A stretch of 64,000 bases of DNA from AP-15 sp963747735 (GCA_963747735.1 CAVVGE010000018.1:1-64000); one strand, 5' to 3'. Counted from the stretch's first letter, positions 1-9,508 are shown. Numbers and translations are program-made. The notes: generated by a model from the letters alone, not told the origin.

Positions 1-1
1 C

Positions 2-58
2 CGGGCCGAGGAAAGGGGGGCCCGCAAGCGCGCCGCCGAGCTCAGCCGGGGGCGCTGA
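2..58 (+). CDS. possible C-terminal tail of a gene entering from the left
   Basis: One frame is open from the window edge and stops at TGA 56-58, giving an Arg/Ala/Glu-rich tail (RAEERGARKRAAELSRGR). Nothing identifies the family; a charged tail like this fits many plasmid proteins and could also be chance in such GC-rich DNA. Confidence 0.2.
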   Translation, partial: RAEERGARKRAAELSRGR

Positions 59-521
59 CACTTCCCGCCCGGCCCGGGCGCCCGCCGTCAAGACAGCGGT
101 CTCGCCAGACTGTAGCGGCTCCCAATCAGCGGTCGCTAAGGCTAAGCGCGCACGCAATGATCACGCATTTCGCGGAGGGCGTACCCTCGGTGAGACAGAA
201 GAAGCGAGGGGCTTCGAACCGCAATACGAGGGGCCGGACCCGATCCCCGCTTGGGGATGGTGAGCCGAACTTCGCTGAAGTCGGAGTGAACGGAGGGGTT
301 GCGCCGTAAACGGTCATTCGCGGGGCCTCCAATGGAACCGACGGAGTCGAGCCACACCGGACTTTCGGTGCGAGGACCAGCGCGTCAGTTGCCACGGTTA
401 CCAGCCCAAGATCATGGAAAAGAAAGACCATTCCACGGCCCCAATGTGGAACGGCTGCCATTATGTAGCACGCCTCCTCGCAGTATAGTGGCCGTCCCGC
501 CGCAATCCGATAGCGCCGGCC
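59..521. other. no gene seen
   Basis: Open frames on both strands here are high-GC shadows without a ribosome site or recognisable protein sequence. I see no RNA gene or repeat. Confidence 0.4.
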
Positions 522-1586
522 ATGCCGCTTTTCCGCCAGCTGCCGGACCGTATCAGACTGACCCTGTGGTTTACCGCGATTGCTACGGTGGTCGGTGGCG
601 CCTACGCCCATTTCATCTCCATGCAAAATGGCGCCCCGCTCTTTGGCTTCGTGGGCGTCATGCGCGGCATTCTCACCGGTGCGGTCATGGCCAGTATGGT
701 CGGCAGCGTCGAAACCTTGATCGCGACGCAGGCGTGGGCCGCACGGCTGCGCAACGCCTCCTTCGCGGCACATCTCACAATCAAGACGGTCATCCTGCTG
801 GCCGTAATTCTGTTCGGTCTTGTGCTGGGCGCCTGGCTGTTCCCGACGCCGCGTGAGGTCGGCCTGTGGCTGCCTTTTCAATGGGGGGACGTAGCATTTT
901 GCCTGGCGGCATCCTTTGTTTTTAACTTCCTCATCGAGGTCAACCGGTTGCTCGGACGGAACGTGCTGCTCAACTTCATCACCGGCCGCTATCATCAGCC
1001 GAGGCTTGAGGAGCGCGTATTCTTGTTTATCGACATGGTGGGTTCGACCGGCATCGCTGAGCGGATTGGCGAACGCGCCTTCCTGCGCCTGCTCAACCGC
1101 TTCGTGGGCGATCTCACCATGCCGATCGTCGCCGAGCGCGGCGAAATCCACCGCTATGTCGGTGACGAGCTGATTGCCACCTGGAAACTGGCGGATGGCC
1201 TGGCCGATGCTCGTTGCGTGCGCGCCTGCTTCGCTGCGCTCGCTCGTTTGGAACGGGAGGCGCCGGCCTACCAGCGCGAGATCAGCACCGTAGTCACCTT
1301 TCGCGCCGGGCTGCATTGCGGCCCGGTGGTGACGGGCGAAATGGGCACGGTGAAGAAGGAGATCGTCTTCCTCGGCGACACGGTTAACACCACCGCCCGC
1401 ATCCAGAACTTCTGCCGCGAGACCGGCGATCAGATCCTAGCGTCGGCGACCCTGCTCGACCGGCTCGCCCTGCCGTCCGGCATCGCCAAACGTCCGCTCG
1501 GCGATCGGCGCCTGCGCGGCAAGGAAAGCGACATCGCGCTTTATGCGCTGGAAAGGGCGAGCGTAGCGCCCGCCTCGGCGGCCTGA
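522..1586 (+). CDS. membrane-bound adenylate/guanylate cyclase (class III)
   Basis: Predicted to convert ATP or GTP to a cyclic nucleotide at the inner membrane. The first ~140 residues hold about four hydrophobic segments (roughly 10-31, 40-62, 86-107, 120-140). The catalytic domain runs from ~166 to the end: FLFIDMVGSTG carries the first metal Asp (D171), RYVGDELIATW the second (D215), and LGDTVNTTARI (284-294) the transition-state Asn/Arg pair. At 354 residues it has the size of membrane cyclases with a single catalytic domain, so it would work as a homodimer. The end overlaps the tail of the convergent traA remnant by 46 bases. Substrate cannot be decided from the motifs alone. Confidence 0.88.
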   Translation: MPLFRQLPDRIRLTLWFTAIATVVGGAYAHFISMQNGAPLFGFVGVMRGILTGAVMASMVGSVETLIATQAWAARLRNASFAAHLTIKTVILLAVILFGLVLGAWLFPTPREVGLWLPFQWGDVAFCLAASFVFNFLIEVNRLLGRNVLLNFITGRYHQPRLEERVFLFIDMVGSTGIAERIGERAFLRLLNRFVGDLTMPIVAERGEIHRYVGDELIATWKLADGLADARCVRACFAALARLEREAPAYQREISTVVTFRAGLHCGPVVTGEMGTVKKEIVFLGDTVNTTARIQNFCRETGDQILASATLLDRLALPSGIAKRPLGDRRLRGKESDIALYALERASVAPASAA

Positions 1587-4500
1587 TGGTCGGCGTGTAA
1601 TTTCCGACTATATTTCCGGAAGGTTCCGGATATTTTGCAGCCTTCCTCGGCGACGCAGTGGTCTGTGTTGACGCGCTGATACGCCTTTGGGTCTAGCCCG
1701 CTGTGGATGCGAGTGACGGCTTCGGGGCATGACTGCCAGCTTCGCCCGACCGAGCCCGAATGGCCGCAGTCGGTTAACGAGAGCGGTCCTTCACCCCAAC
1801 GCATCAACTCTGGCTTCGAATTGCGTTTCTGTAGGCAAATTCTGTCACGGGGCTCGGCGCGGTCGCGGAACGTCGGATGTCGCACGATCGCAGCCGCCAC
1901 AGCTAGCGGCCGAGGCCGCGGTCGTGCCCGCGGGTTCGTTCGCGCTCGAGGCGCAGCCTCGCGGATCGCGTCGAGCGCGGCCCGCGCTGCCGCTGCCTCG
2001 CGCTGTCGCTGTGACAGGACGCGCGTCGCCTCCGGTCTGATCTTGTCGAGTGCTGCCGCCGCCAACCGCTCGGTGACGGCCAATTTCTCGATCAAGGCCC
2101 CGCGCCGCGCGGCGAGCCGGTCATGGCGGTGCCTGGCACCCTCGGCGTTCTCTTTGTATTGCTCGAGTTGCTTGTCGCGCCAAAGACCGGTGACGTGCAG
2201 GGTCTTTTGCGCCCAGTTCAGATGCCACCAGCAGACATCGACGCCGTTGTCGAAGCCGCGTGCCGAGCTGTCGCGGTCCTGCATCGCCTTCTCCGTGCGG
2301 GCGATCAGGCCGCGCAGCCGGTCGCCGTATTTGACCCGGTCGGCGTATTCCGGGCTGAGCTCGCACGCCACATCCTCGACCGTCGCACGACGCCGGCCGC
2401 CCGGCACGTAATCGGCCCGCGCCGCTTTTGTCAGCGTGTCGCGCGCCGCATGGCGGCGCCGGGCGGCGGCTTCCTCGACCTGTGCGCGCCGCTGGGCGAG
2501 ATCGACCGGGGCTCGCGGCTCCGGGTTCTCCTGCCTATGGAATTGCGAGGCCGCGCGGCAATCATCGACCCGCGCCATCTGCCGCGCGAGCCGGCCGAGA
2601 TCGGACGCCGTTTCGGTTGCGACATAGAGCGTCACGTTCTCGCGGTGCCGGGTCAGCGCCACATAGCTCGTGGCAACGCGCCAGTGCGCGCTGTGATAGA
2701 GGTAGGTCTGGTCGAGCGTGCGCCCCTGCCCCTTGTAGATCGTCCCGGCATAGCCGTGCCGGAACTTGTCGAATTCGCCTCGCGGCGTAATCGTCGCCGG
2801 CGGCAAAGGAGACGAGGCGCTCCGGTGCTCCGGGCTTGCCGTCGAGTGCGACGGTGACCCGGTCGCCCGCGATCGCGCGGATGGTGCCGACACCGCCATT
2901 GACGATCCCGGCTTGCCGGTCCTCGCGGCGCACCGCGGTGCCGGTAAACTGGATCCGGTCGCCTTCGGCAAAGGGGGCGACGCCGTCCGCCGTCTTGAGC
3001 CGGTGATCGGCGCCGAGCGCCCCCTGCTCCTTGCGTATTTCGCGCAAGGCGGCATTGAGCTCGAGGACGTCGGCGTTGGTGTAGGCGAAGACAAAGCGGA
3101 CCTTGTCCGGATCGGCCGCAATGTCCCTGCCCCACTGCTCGGACCAGCGCCGCGCGGGCCTCGTCCTGCCCGCCGCTCCAATGGATCGCACCCTGCCGCG
3201 CATAGATCGCCAGCGCCGGCAGGAACTGGCCCTGGTGCATCAGGTTGAAGGCGCGCCGCTGCTCGGCGTCGGACACCCGCACGACGTCGTGCAATTCGGG
3301 CCCGCCGTGTTTTTCCCTGAGCGCCCCAAAGAGGCCGCCGCGTTCGATGCTGGCGAGCTGCTTGTCGTCGCCGGCGAGGACGAGCTTGGCCCCGGCGGCC
3401 CGCGCTTCTTCCATGACGTGCGCCAGGTGCTTGGTCGACAGCATCCCCGCCTCGTCGACGACCAGCACGGTGCGGCGATCCCAGCGGGCGGTGCCGCGAT
3501 CGAGGCGATAGAGCTCGGCGGCGACCGTCGTCGCATCGCGAAAGCCGTCCCGCTGCAGGTTCTGCACGACCTGGTTGGTCCAGCTCATGCCGATGACCCG
3601 GTAGCCGGCGCTCTCGTAAGCGTCGCGCACCGCGGCGAGGGTCGTGCTCTTGCCGGTTCCCGCCTCGCCGGCGAGGACCGCCATGCCTTTTGCTTGGGTC
3701 AACTCCCGGAAGGCGGCGCGCCGCTCGCCGGTGACCTGCTTGTGCCGGTCGAGGGCGGCCTCGCGCTCGGCACCCGTCAACCCGTGCCGGCTCTCGCCGG
3801 CCAGCGCCGACGCGTCGCGCATGACCCGGGCTTCAGCGGCGATCACCGCGCGCGTCGTATAGCGTGAGACCGGCGCCGTCTCCGTCTCCTTGAGACCGAC
3901 GACATCCGGCAGCGCCAAAATCCGGTCGGTAAACGACGCCCGCTGCGCCGGATCGACGATGACCTTGGCAAGCGCGCGGTTGAGATCGCCGCGGCTGAAG
4001 GTCGAGCGCCGCTCGGTCAGCGCCTCGAGGATCCGCGGCGGGCTCCCCGAGCGGATCGCCCCGCGCAATTCGTTCTCTTGCGCCCGCCGCTCCCGCTCGG
4101 CTGCGAGATCGATGATCTCGGCCGACACCGCCGCCCGTTCGCCCGCGATCTGCTCGCGCTCGGCATTGCGCGCCTGCGCCGCCCGATTGCGGTCGCCGAG
4201 ATCGGACCCCTCGCAGCCCCGCTCCATGCCCGCCGCGACCGGGCCCAGATGCACGGTCGCCTCGCGGTCGATCCCCCGATCGGCATAGCTGCGGCAGTCG
4301 ATGCGCTCCTCGATACCGGCTTGTTCGAGCGCCCGATTGCCGATTCGTTCCCACTCCTGCCGGATCGCTTCGATCTCGCGTGGTCCGGTCCTGAAACTGT
4401 CAAGCTCGCGCGTCTTGGCGCCGAACCCGTCGGCGCCGATCCGCCGCGTCGTCATCAGCACATGCGCGTGGTAATTCCGCTCGTCGCTGTGCCGGTCGGG

Positions 4501-4890
4501 CGCATGGATCGCAAAATCGACCGCCACCCCATAACACTCGACCAGACCCGCAGCAAATTCCTGCACGGCGGCCAATCGCTGCGCGTCGCTGAGCTCGTGC
4601 GGCAACGCCAGAATGATGTCCCGCCCCGTCGTCGCACTCTGCCGGCGCGTCGAGTTGTCCTCGGCGCGTTCGGCCGCGTTCCACAGCTCGCCGCGATCCC
4701 TTGCCCATTCCGGCGCATCGGCGGGGGCCACGATTTCGCTGTGCAGGACGCCGTATTTGCGTGTGAAGTCCCACACCACGCCAAGCCGCTCGTCGGCGAT
4801 GGTTTCGGCGGCACGATAGGCCGCCGCGGCGACCACGCTGCGGCCCGCACTTCGCGAGACCGTCTTAACGTGCAGCGAATAGATCGCCAC
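1541..4890 (-). pseudogene. traA: Ti-type conjugative relaxase/helicase TraA, two frameshifts
   Basis: TraA nicks oriT through its MobA/MobL-type N-terminus and unwinds the strand with a RecD-like helicase. The GTG start at 4890 begins AIYSLHVKTVSRSAGRS, the usual TraA opening; the upstream ATG would add an unrelated leader. The metal triad region is HAPDRHSDERNYHAHVL; Walker A is AGEAGTGKST, Walker B VLVVDEAGML. The frame breaks near 3145 (after RAAL) and again near 2780 (after GDDYAA), then resumes with the GHGYAGT/YKGQGRTLDQ helicase motif region and the coiled C-terminus. Each break is one base. The last ~130 residues do not look like TraA and overlap the cyclase end, suggesting a replaced tail. 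Confidence 0.85.
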
Positions 4891-4972
4891 AGCCGGATCT
4901 CGCCGCTGCCGGCTCAACCCGCAGAACCGGGGCGCGCGCATGGGGGTGCAGGGGAACGCCCCTGCCGTCACC

Positions 4973-5004
4973 GCATTGCCGCAGGTAATGCATAAGTGCG
5001 CCCT
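4973..5004 (+). other. oriT: candidate oriT: inverted repeat plus IncQ/Ti-type nick core
   Basis: The 12-base core TAAGTGCGCCCT at 4993-5004 matches the nick region I recall for RSF1010/R1162-type origins. Directly 5' lies an inverted repeat GCATTGCC (4973-4980) / GGTAATGC (4984-4991) with a 3-base loop and one G-T pair, the same arrangement as in IncQ and Ti oriT. It sits between traA (leftward) and the mobilization gene (rightward), where Ti-type oriT is found. Confidence 0.72.
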
Positions 5005-5093
5005 TCACGATCCGCTTGGGATGGTCCCGCACACGAACCCAGGAACATAACCGGCGATTGCCGCTACTCCGATCCTGTGCCAGCATTTACCCT

Positions 5094-5474
5094 ATGTTAA
5101 CCATCACGGAAACACCGATGCCGCGCAAGTCGACCGCCGATCGCCTCTACACCCTGCGCCAAAAACGCGAGCAGCTCGACGCCCAATTACGCGCCCTCGA
5201 AGCCCGCAACAAGCAAGCCGAACGCAAAGCCGACACCCGGCGCAAGGTCATCGCCGGCGCGCTCGCCTTGGAACATTACGAGAAAAACCCCGACTCCGAA
5301 TTCCGCCGCATCATGCTCCGGCTGCTCGACGAGTATGTCGTCCGGCCGCATGACCGCGCGCTGTTTCCCGAGCTGGACGAAACCTATGCCGGTTCGGCGC
5401 AACGCGGCGCCGATGCCGGCAGCGAATTCACCCAGGCCGGCCACGAAACCGATTTGCCATCCCCGACACTGTGA
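5094..5474 (+). CDS. TraC/TraD-like small mobilization protein
   Basis: Small basic coiled-coil protein divergent from traA across the putative oriT, the position of the TraC/TraD accessory proteins of Ti-type transfer systems. The sequence from ATG 5118 (MPRKSTADRLYTLRQKREQLDAQ in part) is a charged helix, followed by RRKVIAGALALEHYEKNPDSE and LLDEYVVRPHDRALF, typical of mobilization accessory proteins. ATG 5094 adds eight residues and ATG 5118 is equally possible; neither has a strong ribosome site. It is expected to help the relaxase bind or bend oriT. It is intact, unlike traA. Confidence 0.68.
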   Translation: MLTITETPMPRKSTADRLYTLRQKREQLDAQLRALEARNKQAERKADTRRKVIAGALALEHYEKNPDSEFRRIMLRLLDEYVVRPHDRALFPELDETYAGSAQRGADAGSEFTQAGHETDLPSPTL

Positions 5475-5825
5475 CATTCGCAGGCCCGTTCAGACGGCAG
5501 AGGCTGTTGCGACGCGCCGGCGAGAGGCTCTCCTCTCCCTCTCCGGAGTATTTGAACAAGGAAATCATCTGTTATCAGGGCGGATTTCACCGGCAGGCGG
5601 TTCGGGATTATGATCGCAGCACGGTACAGCCGGGAGCGGCGATGACCGTCACGGAAATGGGGCCGGCAGTGCATCCTCGCCGGCCCTTTTCATGTTCTTG
5701 AGGAGGAAGTTGCGCGCGAATAAGGCGGCCCGCCCTGGCGCAAGGTCAGGGCAATGATTCGCGGTCCAGAGCTTCGCTCGCCGCGTCTGATCTCGTGGCT
5801 GAGGCAGAGTTTTGACTCGTCGCCG
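5475..5825. other. intergenic, one terminator
   Basis: About 350 bases between the mobilization gene and the PIN remnant. Apart from the hairpin at 5660-5690 I see no gene, RNA or repeat. Confidence 0.4.
5660..5690 (+). terminator. rho-independent terminator
   Basis: GGGCCGGC and GCCGGCCC form an 8-bp stem with a loop of about 11 bases, followed by TTTT at 5687-5690. It could end transcription from the mobilization gene; the opposite strand also has a short T run, so it may work both ways. Confidence 0.6.
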
Positions 5826-6230
5826 CTACGGCTGTTGCCGCGCGATCCTGAGGAACGCCTCGGGAGTGAGGATCGCCACACCGCCGTAGCTGCCGACCGA
5901 CAGCAGGTCATGGTCGCGGCTGACGATGTACTCAGCCGCGGCGGCAACCGCGCAGGCGACGATCTTGTCGTCGTCCGGATCCCGCGGCACTCCTCCCGGC
6001 GTCGGCGGCGGATCGTCGATGACCGCGGCGAGTGTCAGGAGGTCGACGCGATACTGCCCAACCTGCTCGGGTGAATAATCGTAGCGTGCTGACAGGCGTG
6101 GACTGGTCGAGCAGGACCTCCATCGCTTCGTCGACGATCTCGACCGACAGATACAGCTCGATCGCTCCGCCGATGACAAACCCCGAGCAGCGCGTTTGAG
6201 GCCCCCGCGGGGTTGGCGCGGCTGAGAAAA
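5826..6230 (-). pseudogene. PIN-domain toxin (COG1569-like), frameshifted and 5'-truncated
   Basis: The C-terminal two thirds read as a PIN ribonuclease: RDPDDDKIVACAVAAAAEY carries the conserved acidic cluster and SRDHDLLSV the last Asp region. The preceding part, IELYLSVEIVDEAMEVLL, lies in another frame (switch near 6110) and ANPAGASNALL in a third. The N-terminal Asp motif (usually DTN) is not visible, and no partner antitoxin is seen. This is a dead relic of a toxin-antitoxin pair next to repC. Confidence 0.6.
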
Positions 6231-6442
6231 GCGCTGCCGTGGTCAGCTCCGCGGCATCCATCAAATTGATGGGCTTCGCGCCGCCAGCGTCCGCAGCATC
6301 TCGGGCGCCGGCGGCGGCTAGCGCGAAGTCCTGCCGGGGCGTCCGCGAAGCTGTCAAACACCGAGAACCGACCCAAACCCCAGATCGGCACGGCGGCTCG
6401 CGGAGGGTTTTGTCAGGCATCGCTGCCGTCATGCGGCCGGCT

Positions 6443-7742
6443 TCAGTACGACCGGCCATGGTCGCGCCGGTCGGACCCCCCTCCCCGCTCGGGTTGCGGA
6501 GTCGCCGCCCGGCGCATCGCCCACACCGTGCGTTCGAGGTGCAATTCGCCGGCCGCGGCCTTCGCCACCATGCCGTGGAAATAGCCGCCGGGGGTGGTCC
6601 GGAAATGTTCCGCCTCCTTGGCCGATACGATCGCCAGCGCCACCGCTGCCAATTCCCGGCCCATCGCCAGACAGGCCTCGCCCCACAGCGATTTCGAGAC
6701 CCCAAGATCGTGCCGCAGCCAGTCGGCGGCATCGACGATCTCCGGCCAGCTCGGGTTGGGTCGCGGCAGATAAGGTTTGAGCCGCGGCATCAGCCGCACC
6801 AGCTCGTCGGGACGGATGCCGTGCACCATGCCTTTCTCGGGGTGATGGGGCCGCTCTGGCGCCGGGGATGTGGGAGCCGGCCCCTCCCCTTCCCCGCTAC
6901 AGTCTTTGGCTGCGATTACGGTATCCTGTTTAGGATCAGGGTTTGGTTTGTAGTTATGTTGGTGGGGCTCGTTTTCGATCCCCAAGGGGATCGTTTTAAC
7001 ACCCAACAACAAGCTCTCGAGCCGCTCGCGCGCCGCCTGCTGCCGGCGTTCGAGGCTCTCGACCCCGGCCGCCATCTCGTCGGGGCGCTCCACCGCCCGC
7101 AGCGCGCGCACCAGAGCCCGCGTTTCGCGGGCCAGGGTCTGCCACTCGGCACCGTCAAACCCGTATTCCTGGGCGGTCTCCAGGAGCTGGATGATGGCCT
7201 TGCGGGCGATCGTCGCCCGCCGGCGCAGGCGCCCCATCAGGAGGCGTTCCGCCCTCGCCTCCTCCGCCAGCCTCACGAATTCGGCGTGGCGCAGCGCAAT
7301 CGGCGACAGGTCGAAGCCGTAGGCCTCGACGATTCGTCCCGCCGGGGTCGCGGCGGCCGTAACGCTTGCCGTTCGGGCTGTCCTTCATCGTCACCAGGCC
7401 CGCCTCGATCAGCGCGCGGGTGAGCCGCTTCGCCTGGGGCTCCGACAGGCCGAGGGCCTCCTGCTGCATCAGCGCCGACGGCCAGACGATCGGCCGGCGG
7501 TCCTTTTCCCAATCCTGCGGCTGCGTGAAGCGGAACAGCCAGTCGACCGCATGCACCAGCCGCGGCGCGATACCGAGCCGCGGCGCCGCGGCCTTGAGTG
7601 CGGCGAGCAACTGTCCCGACGACGTTACCCCCTCGGGCAGGCCGGCAAAGCCTGCCGCCGTGCGGTCGGCTTTCAGCAGCCCCGGCGTCAGCCGCCGGAA
7701 GCCGGTCGGGACATGGGCAGAGCTTCCCCCGTGGCGCCCCAT
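6443..7742 (-). pseudogene. repC: RepC-family plasmid replication initiator, one frameshift
   Basis: RepC binds the origin, usually located within repC itself, and starts replication of alphaproteobacterial plasmids. From ATG 7742: TGFRRLTPGLLKADRTA, then SGQLLAALKAAAPRLGI, VHAVDWLFRFTQPQDW, and a winged-helix part ending ALIEAGLVTMKDSPNGKRYG. Here the frame slips one base near 7340; the other frame continues IVEAYGFDLSPIALRHAEF, an internal Glu-rich linker, and the C-terminal domain with LPRPNPSWPEIVDAADWLRH. Together about 430 codons, the normal RepC size. It follows the parA-RHH cluster as in repABC-like order. Function depends on whether the frameshift is real. Confidence 0.85.
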
Positions 7743-7831
7743 GGGCGCAATCCTCTGTCATCGTGATCCCCCACTATGGTCGGATCGCGACGGGCAAACC
7801 TCTCCCCGTTAGCGGAAACGGCAATTCCCGC

Positions 7832-7861
7832 TTGACAGAGACGGCGGCTATTGGCTACGAT
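7832..7861 (+). promoter_or_regulatory. sigma-70-type promoter, divergent from repC
   Basis: TTGACA at 7832-7837 and TACGAT at 7856-7861 are separated by 18 bases. It points away from repC and toward the hairpin terminator at 7914-7939, implying a start near 7868. Confidence 0.6.
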
Positions 7862-7867
7862 GGGGGC

Positions 7868-7940
7868 GGTTAGGTACCCCAACGGTCGCCTAAAAGGCCC
7901 GTCGTGAGTTTTGAAAGCCCGCCCGGCAAGGCGGGCTTTC
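7868..7940 (+). ncRNA. candidate counter-transcribed RNA (ctRNA-like) of repC
   Basis: A consensus promoter and a perfect 10-bp terminator hairpin bracket about 70 bases with no coding frame, in the gap between the RHH gene and repC and on the strand opposite repC. In repABC plasmids the copy-number antisense RNA lies exactly between repB and repC, is transcribed against repC and is 50-60 nt long with a terminal hairpin. By analogy this RNA would pair with the repC leader and repress it. Sequence similarity to known ctRNAs was not tested. Confidence 0.58.
7914..7939 (+). terminator. perfect 10-bp hairpin terminator
   Basis: AAAGCCCGCC (7914-7923) and GGCGGGCTTT (7930-7939) pair perfectly around a 6-base loop. 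It ends the candidate antisense RNA on the plus strand and could also end the RHH gene on the minus strand. Confidence 0.65.
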
Positions 7941-7951
7941 GGGTTTCTGGG

Positions 7952-8161
7952 CTATTGCTGCTGTATAACTTTCCTCCCGACCTCGATCAGTTGTTCCAAC
8001 ACCTGGCCGCGATTGCGCAGGCCCTGGCGTTCCTTGAGCCCGTCAAGGAATGCGACGGTCTCGGATGGCAGATCGGCGATGAACTGGAGGCGGCCTCTGG
8101 CAGCAATCCGGCGCCGATAGGCGCGATGCTTGTCGACGGCGATGTCGGCTGCGGGATTCAT
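7952..8161 (-). CDS. small ribbon-helix-helix-like DNA-binding protein
   Basis: 69 residues from ATG 8161. RLQFIADLPSETVAFLDGL followed by RGQVLEQLIEVGRKVI has the strand plus two helices of a ribbon-helix-helix protein, preceded by a basic stretch (AYRRRIAARG). It lies between the parA operon and repC. A 23-bp dyad (8188-8210) begins 27 bases upstream of the start, so autoregulation is likely. Either a partition/copy-control protein or an orphan repressor; its placement suggests the former. Confidence 0.55.
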   Translation of the reverse strand: MNPAADIAVDKHRAYRRRIAARGRLQFIADLPSETVAFLDGLKERQGLRNRGQVLEQLIEVGRKVIQQQ

Positions 8162-8187
8162 GCCTGCCCCCAGAGTCGCTAGCTACG

Positions 8188-8210
8188 CCAGACTTATAGA
8201 CTAAATCTGG
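8188..8210. promoter_or_regulatory. dyad operator upstream of the RHH gene
   Basis: CCAGA-N-TTA-TAGAC-TAA-N-TCTGG is a near-perfect palindrome at 8188-8210, 27 bases before ATG 8161, and overlaps an AT-rich stretch that could be the -10 region on the minus strand. Expected as the binding site of the product. Confidence 0.45.
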
Positions 8211-8338
8211 TGGGGGATCATGCAGAAGAGGCTAGCTCAGGCGCTTAGCCTCTGAATTCATTGAATATCTGCGACCGTTTTACTCTCGGGAACGTATACG
8301 GGTCGAGGGAGGGTATCGCAGCCGAACGGCAAATCGCG

Positions 8339-8668
8339 CTAATCACCGCGCTGGCGTCGGTAGGCCTGGAAGGAGAGGCGGAGGAGCTCGTTGAGCTTTA
8401 GGTCGTGCGTGGCGGCGTAAGTTCGGAATTCCCGCCGGAACGAGGGCGCGATGCGAAAATTGAGCGGGGCGAGGTTGGGCTCATGCGCCTGCGGCTCGGG
8501 AACCGCCCGGCTTCGCGTCGATCTGGCGACCGCTTTGGGCGCTTCCGGTGTGGTCTCCGCCGCCGCGGCCGGCGGAACCCCTGCCCGCCCCGGCATGTCC
8601 GGCGACGGAGAAGCAGCACCCTTGATGGCAACGAGATTGGCGGAGAGCTCGGCGGGTTTGGTTTTCAT
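8339..8668 (-). CDS. ParA-partner protein with C-terminal RHH-like domain
   Basis: 109 residues; the start overlaps the parA stop by four bases (8665-8668), so the two are translationally coupled. The first ~65 residues are Ala/Pro-rich and disordered; PLNFRIAPSFRREFRTYAA then HDLKLNELLRLSFQAYRRQ fits a ribbon-helix-helix fold. Small proteins of this layout behind ParA act as the centromere-binding partner in ParA/ParG-type partition (family knowledge). Intact. Confidence 0.6.
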   Translation of the reverse strand: MKTKPAELSANLVAIKGAASPSPDMPGRAGVPPAAAAETTPEAPKAVARSTRSRAVPEPQAHEPNLAPLNFRIAPSFRREFRTYAATHDLKLNELLRLSFQAYRRQRGD

Positions 8669-9315
8669 GCGACGGCTCTCTTTCTTGCTTTCGTGCTATT
8701 TGTTATTTGTGCCTTGAGAAACCCCCAGAGTTCCGCCATTTCCGCGGCGCTGCGGCCGCGAGGGTCGATCTCCTGCACGGTGCGGCCGTCGATCATCGAG
8801 CCCGCATAGTCCACTCGGTCGTGCACGATCACCGGCGCCACCCTTCCGTGAGCGGATAAGGCCGCCATGGCCTGCACGGTGAGCCGCGTGTTTGGTTTCG
8901 CCTGGGTGACGGCGAACACGAAAGGCTTGCCGGCATTCTGCACCAGCGAAACAGTGCTGCCGACCGCGCGCAAATCATGCGGGCTTGGCCGGGTCGGGAT
9001 CAGCACGAGGTCGGCCGACATCACCACGGCGCCGATCGCTTCGGTAATCGCCGGCGGCGTATCGACCATGGCCACGCTATAGCCAGCCTTGCCGAGCAGA
9101 GTGAGTTTCTCCGGCAGCTCGGTAATGGTCATGGGCGCGAGCCGAGGTAATTCGGCCTTACGCACGTTCCACCAGGCCGAGAGCGAGCCCTGCGGATCGG
9201 TGTCGATGAGCACTGCTGGACCGTGGCCGGCGGCTTCAGCGGCAACGGCGAGATGCGCGGCGAGGGTGGTTTTCCCTGCCCCGCCCTTCTGGCTTGCTAG
9301 CACGATGACGTACAT
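8665..9315 (-). CDS. parA: ParA-family partition ATPase
   Basis: Deviant Walker ATPase that moves plasmid copies apart. From ATG 9315 the protein opens MYVIVLASQKGGAGKTTLAA with the P-loop at residues ~10-17; DTDPQGS is the Walker A' Asp motif and VAMVDTPP Walker B. Length 216 residues, the small ParA (Ib-like) class without an N-terminal HTH. An in-frame upstream ATG (9399) would add 28 unrelated residues and is rejected. Coupled to the downstream RHH partner. Upstream lie several GCACGAA repeats that may serve as operator or centromere. Confidence 0.87.
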   Translation of the reverse strand: MYVIVLASQKGGAGKTTLAAHLAVAAEAAGHGPAVLIDTDPQGSLSAWWNVRKAELPRLAPMTITELPEKLTLLGKAGYSVAMVDTPPAITEAIGAVVMSADLVLIPTRPSPHDLRAVGSTVSLVQNAGKPFVFAVTQAKPNTRLTVQAMAALSAHGRVAPVIVHDRVDYAGSMIDGRTVQEIDPRGRSAAEMAELWGFLKAQITNSTKARKRAVA

Positions 9316-9363
9316 TTTGGATTTCTGGCTCGCGTCTTTCCTGTCAATTGAGTTTAGCAGAAA

Positions 9364-9508
9364 GCACGAAAACACGAAATAGGAGACCGTCGATCGCAAA
9401 GCCCACCGCGTCCCTTATTCATCTGGCTTTCTGGTTTTCGTTCATACATGATTACCAAAATTCACGTATGCACGAATAGCCGGATGCGTGCTTGCTGCCT
9501 TGCACGAA
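9364..9508. repeat. short GCACGAA repeats upstream of parA
   Basis: GCACGAA occurs at 9364-9370, 9470-9476 and 9502-9508, with a variant ACACGAA at 9372-9378; an inverted copy (TTCGTGC) lies at 8690-8696 near the parA stop. Repeats like these are typical of ParG/RHH operator-centromere sites; spacing is irregular, so this is tentative. Confidence 0.3.

Noticed and set aside
126..1316. 396-codon minus-strand open frame
   Set aside because: Opposite to the cyclase, low-complexity Arg/Gly/Ala composition and no domain; a GC-rich shadow.
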